Positions 7,598 to 15,968 of a stretch of 64,000 nucleotides of DNA are shown here, piece by piece (position 1 is the stretch's first letter; each line of letters begins with the position of its first letter). Position numbers and translations under genes: made by a program. This DNA comes from Lachnospiraceae bacterium (GTDB taxonomy: Bacteria > Bacillota > Clostridia > Lachnospirales > Lachnospiraceae), in the NCBI GenBank assembly GCA_017526745.1, contig JAFXQX010000033.1, positions 62,001 to 126,000 of the forward strand, in the 5' to 3' direction. Below the pieces are notes generated by a model. That model made no database searches, had not been told where the DNA came from, and saw nothing but the letters and a program-made list of their open reading frames with translations.

Positions 7598-9700
7598 CTA
7601 TTCTCCCATATGCTTCATAAGATATTCTGACATATATCTGCCTCTGTCCCTGAAGAAATCTCTGATAACGTCAACACTCTCATGATACCATTCCTCCTCG
7701 TAGGCCGGATCATAAAATCTGTGAAATGTCATCAACATAGGGTGTGTATACTCTTTTTCCATCTCATCAAGGATCGGTTCAACCGTATCATATGAAAAAT
7801 CAGTCCTGATGAGCTGTGCAAATCGATCCCGGAAGCGTCTTCTGAATTCATCATTTTTTGACAGGTTGGAAAAGAACAAGTCCACATCGGGATTACAGTT
7901 GTCCCAGTTTCCTTCTACAAATGAATCCACATCGGCATATGATGAACTTTCATAGCCATCCGTATTATCAAGGTCATACAGGGCAAAACGCCATTTTCCG
8001 TCTTCGAACGGATTGTCCCCGGGGGTTCTTGCGACCCACAGGCCGACATTGTTGATATACGCATCATCATTGGCAAAATATATCTCAGCACAATAATAGT
8101 CGATGAGATTATCAATATCCATCATATCACAAAACTGCCGATAATACCGTTCATTGCTAAAATCATGCCCGGATACATAGTCCACAAGTTCCTGATAGCG
8201 CAGAAGAGTCTCTTCCGAACCCCTTAAGCCTTTCGGGCAGCTGCAGATCTTTAACAGGTCAACATTTTGCGCCGGAACACCGTATCTGGCCTCAATAAAG
8301 CTCTCGTCCAACCGGTCGATAAGATTATAGCACCCCCAGTATTCTCCGTTGAGATACAGCTGGCAGCAGACCGAATGCTGCGGGGCCACTCTGAGGTTTT
8401 TGCAGATACGGCTGTTAAGCGAATTCCTGAAACCGGTCTTAAATGTGTCCGTCTCGGCACCGGTCCTTAGAACGAGCGATCCTCCCGCATCTTCGAGCAG
8501 TCCGTCAAATACCTTTTGTCCCTCTGCCAGCGGCTTAAGGTTAAATCCCTTTGGATTTAATGCTCTCGAATAGCATCCGTGAATACTGATACCGGCCCGT
8601 TCATCATAAAGAAGGCTGCCATCGGGAGCAAAAAGGGTCAGTGAAGCCTCTCTGTCCCATCCGTCTCCTCGCATATTGTAGTTGGCCGGCGCCTTGTGAA
8701 GCAGTGTCGGATCAATGTTATCCTTGACAAAATCCCATGTATTACCGGTAACATATATTCCCCTGTCCCCCGAAAACAGGTCATCCGGGTCGGACACCAT
8801 CGAAACTGTATATGTTCCTTCACAGATCTTGCGGATCTTCTCCCCGACAAAATATGTGGCTACAGACTCCTTTGAAAATGTTCCGTCACTTCTTTGGGAT
8901 ACTGCCCTGATAACCATTGCCTTACTGACGGGTTCGATCGGATAATACTGATCATACACCGCCGAAACAGGTCCGAGACTTGCATATCGATCCGGCAGAT
9001 CGCTCCTGTCAATTATCGGAACAGGTTCACTGTATCTCGTTCCCGATGTATACGGATCGGACCCGTCAACAGTATAATAAACTGAGTTCTTACCTCCGTC
9101 GATCGCAAGAAAGAAAGGATCCTGATAATACCCTGATATTGCAGAAAACACCGGGGGAGCTATACCGGCGGATATATCAGGTTTTTCCGCGGTACGGAAG
9201 TTCGAACTTCCTACAGTACCCTTTTCTCCGGCTCCGCCTCTTATCAGAACCGAGTTGTTTTTCATTACGGGGATCCTTACACTGTCAGCGACAACGCCCT
9301 CCGGATCAGTCAGAAAGAGTGACTCGTTATCACTTAATCGAAATCCGGTGTAGATCGAGGCATCATCGGCAAAAAGGCCGTTAAACTCCTGCTTCTCCCC
9401 GGCCCATACGATAAGAGTGCCATGCGGGGCTATACGGACATCGTCAAATATAAACCTGTCGGGGATCGCTTTATTATCGGATAATGCATACCCTTTCAAA
9501 GATACCGGTTCGTCCGATGTATTAGAGATGACGATATAATCATTATAGAAGCCCACAGAATCATGGATTATCTCATCATTATGCGGGCATACCTCTGAAA
9601 TGAATATACCCGGTTGTGACTTAAATGATGCGCCGAGCAAAAGAAATGCGATGATCGCAAGTGACGCTATACCTATAGCCGCAAAACGCGGATACTTCAT
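7598..9700 (-). CDS. Secreted CotH family protein with lamin-tail and chitobiase-type domains
   Basis: This 700-residue protein has an N-terminal hydrophobic signal/anchor (residues 8-24), then a lamin-tail-like domain (about 33-150, with ISEVCPHNDE, NDYIVISN and SLKGYALSD), a short chitobiase C-terminal-type domain (about 185-240, VYYTVDGSDPYTSGTRY) and a CotH domain (about 295-690). In the CotH part the sequence YDLDNTDGY gives the DxD pair that binds metal in CotH kinases, and NYNMRGDGW and ISIHGCYSRA match the family core. Bacillus CotH is a spore-coat protein kinase; secreted versions in gut and rumen Clostridia are largely uncharacterised. Its start overlaps fcl by four bases, so it is translated with the GDP-fucose genes. 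A paralogue without the chitobiase-type domain lies at 10666. Confidence 0.85.
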   Translation of the reverse strand: MKYPRFAAIGIASLAIIAFLLLGASFKSQPGIFISEVCPHNDEIIHDSVGFYNDYIVISNTSDEPVSLKGYALSDNKAIPDRFIFDDVRIAPHGTLIVWAGEKQEFNGLFADDASIYTGFRLSDNESLFLTDPEGVVADSVRIPVMKNNSVLIRGGAGEKGTVGSSNFRTAEKPDISAGIAPPVFSAISGYYQDPFFLAIDGGKNSVYYTVDGSDPYTSGTRYSEPVPIIDRSDLPDRYASLGPVSAVYDQYYPIEPVSKAMVIRAVSQRSDGTFSKESVATYFVGEKIRKICEGTYTVSMVSDPDDLFSGDRGIYVTGNTWDFVKDNIDPTLLHKAPANYNMRGDGWDREASLTLFAPDGSLLYDERAGISIHGCYSRALNPKGFNLKPLAEGQKVFDGLLEDAGGSLVLRTGAETDTFKTGFRNSLNSRICKNLRVAPQHSVCCQLYLNGEYWGCYNLIDRLDESFIEARYGVPAQNVDLLKICSCPKGLRGSEETLLRYQELVDYVSGHDFSNERYYRQFCDMMDIDNLIDYYCAEIYFANDDAYINNVGLWVARTPGDNPFEDGKWRFALYDLDNTDGYESSSYADVDSFVEGNWDNCNPDVDLFFSNLSKNDEFRRRFRDRFAQLIRTDFSYDTVEPILDEMEKEYTHPMLMTFHRFYDPAYEEEWYHESVDVIRDFFRDRGRYMSEYLMKHMGE

Positions 9701-10641
9701 CTTTCCGCCCTCATGGGATTGTTCAGAAAGTCTTCATAACTGAGGCGTATCCCGTCCTCAAGTTCTGTCTTATATGTCCAGCCGAGAGCCTTTGCCTTTG
9801 AAACATCCAGAAGTTTTCTCGGCGTGCCGTTCGGCATGGAAGGATCCCATTTGATCTCACCCTTATATCCGATCACCTTGGCAACAAGTTCCGTAAGAGC
9901 CTTTATTGTGATCTCTTTACCCGTTCCGGCGTTCACCGTCTCATTTCCGCTGTAGTTGTTCATAAGGAACACGCATAGGTCCGCCAGATCATCCACATAC
10001 ATAAACTCTCTTAAGGGGGATCCGTCTCCCCAGCAGGTCACTTCTGCAAGGCCCTGCTCCTTTGCCTCATGGAACCTTCTTATGAGTGCAGGCAGGACAT
10101 GGGAGTGCCTGGGATGATAGTTATCATTCGGCCCGTACAGGTTGGTCGGCATGACACTGATGTAATCCGTGCCGTACTGCCTGTTTAAAAACTCGCAGTA
10201 CTTCAGTCCGGATATCTTGGCAAGAGCATAGGCTTCATTTGTCTTCTCAAGTTCACTTGTGAGAAGGCAAGACTCCTTCATGGGCTGCGGTGCCATACGG
10301 GGATATATACAGGAGCTTCCCAGGAACTCAAGTTTCTTACATCCGTTCTTCCATGCAGAGTGTATGACGTTCATCTCAAGTATCATGTTCTCGTACATGA
10401 AGTCTGCAAGTGCCTCATTGTTGGCCGCTATCCCTCCGACCTTGGCTGCCGCAAGGAATACATACTCCGGCTTCTCTTCTTCGAAGAAGTTCTCAACGGC
10501 TGATTGATCGCACAGATCAAGCTCTTTGTGAGTTCTTGTTACGATATTTGTATATCCTTCCTTCTCCAGCCGCCTTACTATAGCGGAACCGACCATTCCC
10601 CGGTGACCGGCTACATATATCTTTGCATTCTTTTCCATCAT
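9697..10641 (-). CDS. fcl: GDP-L-fucose synthase
   Basis: The 314-residue SDR protein starts with two adjacent ATGs and reads KIYVAGHRGMVGSAIVRRLE, the GHxGMVGSA motif specific to GDP-fucose synthases. It also has the LGSSCIYPRMAPQPM segment and NEAYALAK with the catalytic YxxxK. It epimerises C3 and C5 and reduces C4 of GDP-4-keto-6-deoxymannose to GDP-L-fucose. The substrate-making enzyme gmd is two genes upstream, and the alpha-1,2-fucosyltransferase at 22595 is a likely consumer. It sits between the two CotH genes. Confidence 0.96.
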   Translation of the reverse strand: MMEKNAKIYVAGHRGMVGSAIVRRLEKEGYTNIVTRTHKELDLCDQSAVENFFEEEKPEYVFLAAAKVGGIAANNEALADFMYENMILEMNVIHSAWKNGCKKLEFLGSSCIYPRMAPQPMKESCLLTSELEKTNEAYALAKISGLKYCEFLNRQYGTDYISVMPTNLYGPNDNYHPRHSHVLPALIRRFHEAKEQGLAEVTCWGDGSPLREFMYVDDLADLCVFLMNNYSGNETVNAGTGKEITIKALTELVAKVIGYKGEIKWDPSMPNGTPRKLLDVSKAKALGWTYKTELEDGIRLSYEDFLNNPMRAER

Positions 10642-10665
10642 ATCTTTACAATCCCGTCCTTTATA

Positions 10666-12411
10666 TTAATCGCCAATATGTTCCATCATATATCTTCTGA
10701 TATGATCGCTCCTGTTTTGGAAGAATTCCCGTACTGCTTCAACATTAGCCTTGTAGTCATCCTCCGTAAATGAAGGATCATCATACTTCCTGACTGATCT
10801 GACCATCGGCTCCGTATAGATCTTTTCCATCTCATCTATTACCGGAAGAGTCCTTTGGGGCGAAAAATCACTGTCCAGAAGCTGTGTGAACCTGTTTCTG
10901 AACTTCTCCCTGAATGAGGCATTCTTTGCCAGGCTGGAGAAGAACAGGTCATCCATGGCATTGATGCCTATCCAGCTGCCCTCAACAAACGAATCAGCAT
11001 CTGCATACGATCTTTCGGAAAAAGCATCAGTGTCATCCGTATCGTACAGGAAGAACCTCCATTTCCCGTCCTCATAAGGAAGCAGGCCGGGCGTTCTGAC
11101 CCGCCACAGTCCGACATTGCTGTAATATGCATCCGCATTTGCAAAGAAGATCTCGGCGCAGTAATAATCGATCAGATTATCTATATCGACCTTTTCACAA
11201 AACTGCTCATAAAACCTGTCATCGGACAGATCATGTTTTCTGACGTAATCATCAAGCAGCTTATACTGGTGAAGATCGCTTTCCTTGCCCGAGGATGCCT
11301 CAGGCTCACCATTTATCTTGATCACATTGATCCTGCTCTTATCTACCCCGTAACGGGCACTTAATAGGCTTTCGTCCGGCCGCTCCTGCAGATTGTAGCA
11401 GCCCCAGTACTGCCCGTTGATAAAGAGCTCACAACATACCGACTCTTCCGGGCAGACATCGAGATCCCTGGCGATCTTCATGTTAAGAGCATCGCGGAAG
11501 TTCGTAACAAACGCATCATCGGTACTTCCGGTACGAAGCATGAGTGATGATCCGGCATTCTCAAACAGTCCGTCAAACACCCTGCCGCCTTCGGTTTCCG
11601 GAAGAAGGCTGAAACTCTTCTGCGGAAGCGCCCTCGAATTAAGTCCTCTGATGCCAATACGTCCCGCCTCGTCATACAGAAGGTTTCCATCGGGATCATA
11701 CAATATCAATCTGGCATCCCTTTTCCAGCCGCTCCCTCTCATGTTGAAGTTTGCCGGCAGACCGCTTCCGTCGGCTTCTTTTTCAAGGGCTTCTTTGCCG
11801 TATTTATCCCATATAGACCCGTTTACGTATATCCCGCGTTCCGCCGAAAACAGATCATCGGGATCGGCAACGATAAAGACTGTGTAGACTCCATGTCCCG
11901 TTTCGGAAAGATCGGGCTCGAAGGGGAACCTTCGGGCGATCTCCTCCCCGGACAGCGGCGTCTTCGCCTTTTGAGGCTGAACGGCCTTGCTGTCTGCAAC
12001 AGTCCCGTCCGCTTCCGACAAGTACACTTTCTCATTGTCACGCAGCCTGAACCCGGTATATATCCCGTCATCATCGGTAAATCCGTCGCCAAAGACCGTC
12101 TTCTCATTGGCCCAGATAAGGATATTATCACCCGGCATCAAGGTCTTATCAGGAAGCTCAAACTTCTTCAGGTTCCGGTTATCATCAGACAGCCAGTAAC
12201 CTTTAAGTGAAACGGCATCCTTCGAAGAATTCCCGAGGATTATAAAATCATTGTAAAACCCTACCGAATCATGTACTATCCCGTCATTATGAGCACAAAC
12301 ATCAGCGATGTATACCCCCTCCCGTGGATCATACATCGCCGAACCAAATATCACTATGACGATAACAAGCAGTATCGTTGATATTCCAACGATCCTGTAG
12401 GGTTTCTTCAT
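10666..12411 (-). CDS. Secreted CotH family protein with lamin-tail domain
   Basis: This 581-residue protein is a paralogue of the CotH protein at 7598. It has a signal/anchor helix (about residues 8-25), a lamin-tail-like domain (about 32-140, ADVCAHNDGIVHDSVGFYND) and a CotH domain (about 170-575). It lacks the chitobiase-type domain present in its paralogue. Conserved CotH features include FNMRGSGWKRDA, IGIRGLNSRALPQKSF, INGQYWGCYNLQERPDESL and the metal-binding YDTDDTDAF. It lies three bases after gmd and before fcl, within the GDP-fucose operon. A role in phosphorylating or otherwise modifying a secreted surface component is possible, but nothing in the sequence identifies a substrate. 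Confidence 0.85.
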   Translation of the reverse strand: MKKPYRIVGISTILLVIVIVIFGSAMYDPREGVYIADVCAHNDGIVHDSVGFYNDFIILGNSSKDAVSLKGYWLSDDNRNLKKFELPDKTLMPGDNILIWANEKTVFGDGFTDDDGIYTGFRLRDNEKVYLSEADGTVADSKAVQPQKAKTPLSGEEIARRFPFEPDLSETGHGVYTVFIVADPDDLFSAERGIYVNGSIWDKYGKEALEKEADGSGLPANFNMRGSGWKRDARLILYDPDGNLLYDEAGRIGIRGLNSRALPQKSFSLLPETEGGRVFDGLFENAGSSLMLRTGSTDDAFVTNFRDALNMKIARDLDVCPEESVCCELFINGQYWGCYNLQERPDESLLSARYGVDKSRINVIKINGEPEASSGKESDLHQYKLLDDYVRKHDLSDDRFYEQFCEKVDIDNLIDYYCAEIFFANADAYYSNVGLWRVRTPGLLPYEDGKWRFFLYDTDDTDAFSERSYADADSFVEGSWIGINAMDDLFFSSLAKNASFREKFRNRFTQLLDSDFSPQRTLPVIDEMEKIYTEPMVRSVRKYDDPSFTEDDYKANVEAVREFFQNRSDHIRRYMMEHIGD

Positions 12412-12414
12412 GTC

Positions 12415-13506
12415 CTATTTAACAACGCCCTTCTCCAGGTATTCCTCAAGATTCATCCTGATATGTTCTTCGGCACGTTCTACAGCAACCTTTGCCATGT
12501 CGTGATCCACCATTATCTTTACGAGTTCTTCGAACGTTGTGGACTGAGGATTCCAGCCAAGTACCCTCTTGGCCTTTGAAGGATCTCCGAACAGATTGAC
12601 AACGTCCGTAGGCCTGTAGAAATCAGGTGAAACTTCGACCAGAACCTTGCCGGTAGCCTTGTCGATACCCTTCTCGTCCATGCCTTCGCCCTCAAATTCG
12701 AGTTCTATCCCGACGAAGTGAAAGGCAAGTTTCGCAAAATCACGGACCGAATGCTGTACGCCCGAAGCGATAACAAAATCATCCGGCTTGTCCTGCTGGA
12801 GTATCAGCCACATACACTCAACATAGTCCTTGGCATAGCCCCAGTCGCGAAGAGATGACAGGTTTCCAAGATAGAGTTTATCCTGCTTGCCCTGTGCGAT
12901 ACGGGCAGCCGCAAGTGTTATCTTACGTGTTACGAATGTCTCACCGCGGCGCTCGCTCTCATGATTAAAAAGGATACCCGAGCAGCAGAACATGTTATAT
13001 GCTTCACGGTATTCCTTGACGATCCAGTATCCGTACTGTTTTGCAACCGCATAAGGACTATATGGATGGAATGGGGTCTCTTCATTCTGCGGGACCTCCT
13101 CAACCTTGCCGTAAAGCTCCGATGTTGATGCCTGATAGATACGGCATGTATCCTTTAGTCCGCAGTTCCTTACCGCCTCAAGCACACGAAGCACCCCGGT
13201 GGCATCGATATCAGCCGTAAACTCCGGCGAATCAAAGCTCACCTGTACATGGGACTGGGCAGCAAGATTGTATATCTCATCAGGCCGTACGGAATTAACG
13301 ACCGCTACGATACTCATTGAATCAGACAGATCGCCGTACCTTAAATGGAAATGAGGCTTTCCTTCAAGATGTGCGATCCTCTCGCGAAAATCCACTGAGG
13401 AACGCCTTATCATTCCGTAAACCTCATACCCCTTGTCAAGCAGGAACTCCGCAAGGTAAGAGCCGTCCTGTCCGGTAACGCCTGTGATCAGTGCTTTCTT
13501 TGCCAT
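12415..13506 (-). CDS. gmd: GDP-mannose 4,6-dehydratase
   Basis: The 363-residue protein opens [21 protein letters not shown], the [11 protein letters not shown] signature of GMD. It continues with [19 protein letters not shown] and the catalytic [12 protein letters not shown] (YxxxK), preceded by the family [13 protein letters not shown] stretch. It converts GDP-D-mannose to GDP-4-keto-6-deoxy-D-mannose. An AAGGAG ribosome binding site lies about eight bases before the ATG. It is the second gene after the strong promoter at 14171-14199 and precedes the second CotH gene and fcl. Confidence 0.97.
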   Translation of the reverse strand: MAKKALITGVTGQDGSYLAEFLLDKGYEVYGMIRRSSVDFRERIAHLEGKPHFHLRYGDLSDSMSIVAVVNSVRPDEIYNLAAQSHVQVSFDSPEFTADIDATGVLRVLEAVRNCGLKDTCRIYQASTSELYGKVEEVPQNEETPFHPYSPYAVAKQYGYWIVKEYREAYNMFCCSGILFNHESERRGETFVTRKITLAAARIAQGKQDKLYLGNLSSLRDWGYAKDYVECMWLILQQDKPDDFVIASGVQHSVRDFAKLAFHFVGIELEFEGEGMDEKGIDKATGKVLVEVSPDFYRPTDVVNLFGDPSKAKRVLGWNPQSTTFEELVKIMVDHDMAKVAVERAEEHIRMNLEEYLEKGVVK

Positions 13507-13521
13507 TAATACAACTCCTTA

Positions 13522-14133
13522 TTACAGTTTTTTAAAATCGCTGGCCGGGTGCTTGCATACCGGGCAGATAAAATCATCCGGAAGCGGGTCACCCTCGTAA
13601 ATATAGCCGCAGATAGTGCAGATCCAGCCTTTCTTGCTCTCCTGAGAGGCGGCTTCGGGCTTGGGTTTGATATTAGCAAAATAATACGCATAGGTTGCGG
13701 AAGCGGTATTATTCAGCACCTCACCATCCGTAACATCCGCAATGAATAACGTATGAGTGCCAAGATCCACAGTCTGTATGACCTTTCCGGATATAAATGC
13801 GTTTACTTCGGGAGAATCGAGGTATATAACACCATTCGACGAGCGTTTATACGTGATCCCGACAGCCTTGTCAACATCCCTTCCGCTCTGAAATCCGAAA
13901 TGCTTGAATGTATCAAACCTCGCATCCTCACTTAATATCGATATATTGAACACACCGGTATTTAATACCATGTCATGTGTATAGTTTCCCTTATTTACTG
14001 CGATCGATATCCTATTGGGCTCACTGGTCACCTGGATCGCCGTATTTGTGATACACCCATTATCCTTATCGCCTTCTTTTGCGGTAAGTACAAACAGTCC
14101 ATAGCTCAATTTCTGCATCACTTTTGTGTCCAT
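13522..14133 (-). CDS. hrb: Flavin reductase-rubredoxin fusion (high-molecular-weight rubredoxin, Hrb-like)
   Basis: The 203-residue protein joins a FMN-binding flavin reductase domain (about 1-150, SYGLFVLTAKEGDKDNGCI and NISILSE) to a C-terminal rubredoxin (about 165-203) with both iron-binding pairs, CTIC and CPVC, and the IYEGD turn. This matches the NADH:flavoprotein electron-shuttle protein of clostridia that feeds flavodiiron enzymes for O2 or NO detoxification. It has an excellent AGGAGG site eight bases from the ATG and a strong promoter just upstream. Its place at the head of the GDP-fucose operon (15 bases before gmd) is odd, as it has no known role in glycan synthesis. Confidence 0.92.
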   Translation of the reverse strand: MDTKVMQKLSYGLFVLTAKEGDKDNGCITNTAIQVTSEPNRISIAVNKGNYTHDMVLNTGVFNISILSEDARFDTFKHFGFQSGRDVDKAVGITYKRSSNGVIYLDSPEVNAFISGKVIQTVDLGTHTLFIADVTDGEVLNNTASATYAYYFANIKPKPEAASQESKKGWICTICGYIYEGDPLPDDFICPVCKHPASDFKKL

Positions 14134-14170
14134 AATCGCTCCCTCCTGTAATCTTTATTGTATCTTCTCG

Positions 14171-14199
14171 ATTATACTATTTCATGTGGGGTGTTTCAA
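14171..14199 (-). promoter_or_regulatory. Strong sigma-A-type promoter for hrb and the GDP-fucose operon
   Basis: On the minus strand there is a -35 box TTGAAA (14194-14199), a spacer of exactly 17 bases, and a perfect -10 box TATAAT (14171-14176). The -35 box lies inside the 3' end of the GT2 gene (stop at 14182). A start near 14164 would leave a leader of about 30 bases carrying the AGGAGG at 14142-14147 before the hrb ATG at 14133. This would separate transcription of hrb-gmd-CotH-fcl-CotH-manC from the genes upstream. Confidence 0.8.
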
Positions 14200-14931
14200 G
14201 AATTCGGGTCTGAACATTATCCTGAACAAAGATTTGGGGATGATCGTAAGATAATAAAGAACAGGAAAGCATTCACGGATACTGGAATCATCCTCCCTGA
14301 TCATCTGGCGGTAATTATCCTTGTTTGCACTGATTCCCCCCTCATTGTCAAATGAGCATATGATCCTGTCTATGTGTCCAAATGACAATCCGTCAGAAAG
14401 AGCTCTTACAACAAAATCATAATCGGCTGTGATCCTGTGATCTTCCCTGAAACGGTATTTTCTCATTACTTCGGTCCTGGTAAACTGGCTCTGATGACAG
14501 AAAATCTTTCCGCAAAGCATAGTCCTGATACGTTCCCCGTGTGTGCCCTTATACTTCTCTATGCGGTTACCTTCCGAACACCTTCTTAATACATCTCCGT
14601 AAACTATATCCGGTCCGAGCTGTTTTGCCACATCCGAAAGAACAGAATCATCATAGAAGCAGTCGCCGCTATTCATAAAGATCACGTAATCGCCTGACAC
14701 CTTATCCAGCGACCTGTTCATTGCGTCATATAGTCCGTTGTCCTTTTGAGAATAACAGAAAAGATGTTGATCATCTCGGTACTCATCAATGATCGCAACA
14801 GTTGCATCAGAAGATAACCCGTCCATTATGACATACTCATAGTTGTCATAGTCCTGGGAGATCACTGATTCTATGGTGGAACGTATTGTGTTTTCCTCAT
14901 TATAACAAACAGTTACTACAGAGATCTTCAT
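14182..14931 (-). CDS. Family 2 glycosyltransferase (WcaE/WbbE-like)
   Basis: From the ATG at 14931 the protein is 249 residues. A longer frame opens at 14985, but the GT-A fold begins exactly with MKISVVTVCYNEENTIRSTI, and 14931 lies just past the stop of the dehydrogenase gene, so the shorter start is preferred. The GT2 core is clear: TVCYNE, IMDGLSSDAT, QKDNGLYDAMNRSL and IFMNSGDCF, the last replacing the usual DxD with SGD as in WcaE-type colanic acid transferases. It is a cytoplasmic enzyme adding one sugar to a lipid-linked glycan; donor and acceptor are unknown. Confidence 0.9.
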   Translation of the reverse strand: MKISVVTVCYNEENTIRSTIESVISQDYDNYEYVIMDGLSSDATVAIIDEYRDDQHLFCYSQKDNGLYDAMNRSLDKVSGDYVIFMNSGDCFYDDSVLSDVAKQLGPDIVYGDVLRRCSEGNRIEKYKGTHGERIRTMLCGKIFCHQSQFTRTEVMRKYRFREDHRITADYDFVVRALSDGLSFGHIDRIICSFDNEGGISANKDNYRQMIREDDSSIRECFPVLYYLTIIPKSLFRIMFRPEFLKHPT

Positions 14932-14933
14932 GT

Positions 14934-15968
14934 TCAGAAACACTTCCCGTTGTGACCCTGAGGACATCCTCCTACCTTGGGACATTTATAACAGACTTCA
15001 TTTTGACAGTATCCTAAAGAAAAGAACTCTTCTATATTGGAAAGCGTTGTTTCAGCGATATTTGAAAGTGCTTCATTTGTAAGGAACGCCTGATGGGATG
15101 TGACAATAACATTAGGCATTGAGATCAGTCTGGCAAGAGTGTCATCATCCACTATATGGCCGGAATAGTCATGAAAGAATACATTAGACTCTTCCTCGTA
15201 AACATCCAGGCAAGCGGCTCCTATTTTCCGTTCCTTGATCCCCTCTACCAGGGATTCCGTATCAATGAGCCCTCCCCGGGATGTATTGATCAGTACTACA
15301 CCCTTTTTCATTTTGGCAATTGAATCTTTATTAACAATATGATGATTCTCATCCGTGAGTGGACAATGGAAAGAGATGATATCACTCCTTTCCCACAACT
15401 CGTCTACAGAAACATACTCTATTTGTGAGTCCTGTGCAGGAAACTTATCGTATGCGATGACATTCATACCGAATCCCCTGCAGATATCGATGAAGACACG
15501 ACCGATCTTTCCGGTACCTACAACGCCGACAGTCTTGCCGTGAAGATCGAAGCCGGTAAGTCCGTTCAGACTGAAATTAAAATCCCTTGTCCTAATATAG
15601 GACTTATGTATACGTCTTATGGACGTAAGCAGAAGTGCCATTGCATGTTCGGCAACCGCATACGGTGAATAAGCAGGAACACGTACAATATGGATCCTTT
15701 CATATGCATGTTCGATATCTACATTATTGTATCCGGCGCAGCGAAGAGCGATAAGCTTCACATTCATCTGTACCAGTTCATCGATAACTGCCCCGTTTAC
15801 ATCATCATTTACAAAAACACAGACCACATCACACCCTTCGGCAAGGCGGCAAGTGTCCTTAGACAGTTTCGTCTCCAGGTACCGAATGTCATATTTCCCT
15901 GCTTCGTTTGCTCTGATAAAAGAATCCCTATCATAATCCTTGGCATCAAAAAAAGCTATCTTAATCAT
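14934..15968 (-). CDS. ldhA: D-lactate dehydrogenase-like D-2-hydroxyacid dehydrogenase with Cys-rich tail
   Basis: The 344-residue enzyme has the D-isomer-specific 2-hydroxyacid dehydrogenase layout: LRCAGYNNVDIE with the substrate-binding region, the NAD loop TVGVVGTGKIGRVF, INTSRGGLIDTE with the catalytic arginine, and VTSHQAFLTNEAL with the catalytic histidine. It resembles fermentative D-LDH that reduces pyruvate to D-lactate. The last 20 or so residues hold five cysteines (VCYKC, GGC, KC) in a tail that lies past the catalytic fold and may bind metal. It overlaps the upstream membrane-protein gene by eight bases, so it is in the glycan operon; either it is a passenger or it makes a hydroxyacid used in decoration. 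Confidence 0.88.
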   Translation of the reverse strand: MIKIAFFDAKDYDRDSFIRANEAGKYDIRYLETKLSKDTCRLAEGCDVVCVFVNDDVNGAVIDELVQMNVKLIALRCAGYNNVDIEHAYERIHIVRVPAYSPYAVAEHAMALLLTSIRRIHKSYIRTRDFNFSLNGLTGFDLHGKTVGVVGTGKIGRVFIDICRGFGMNVIAYDKFPAQDSQIEYVSVDELWERSDIISFHCPLTDENHHIVNKDSIAKMKKGVVLINTSRGGLIDTESLVEGIKERKIGAACLDVYEEESNVFFHDYSGHIVDDDTLARLISMPNVIVTSHQAFLTNEALSNIAETTLSNIEEFFSLGYCQNEVCYKCPKVGGCPQGHNGKCF

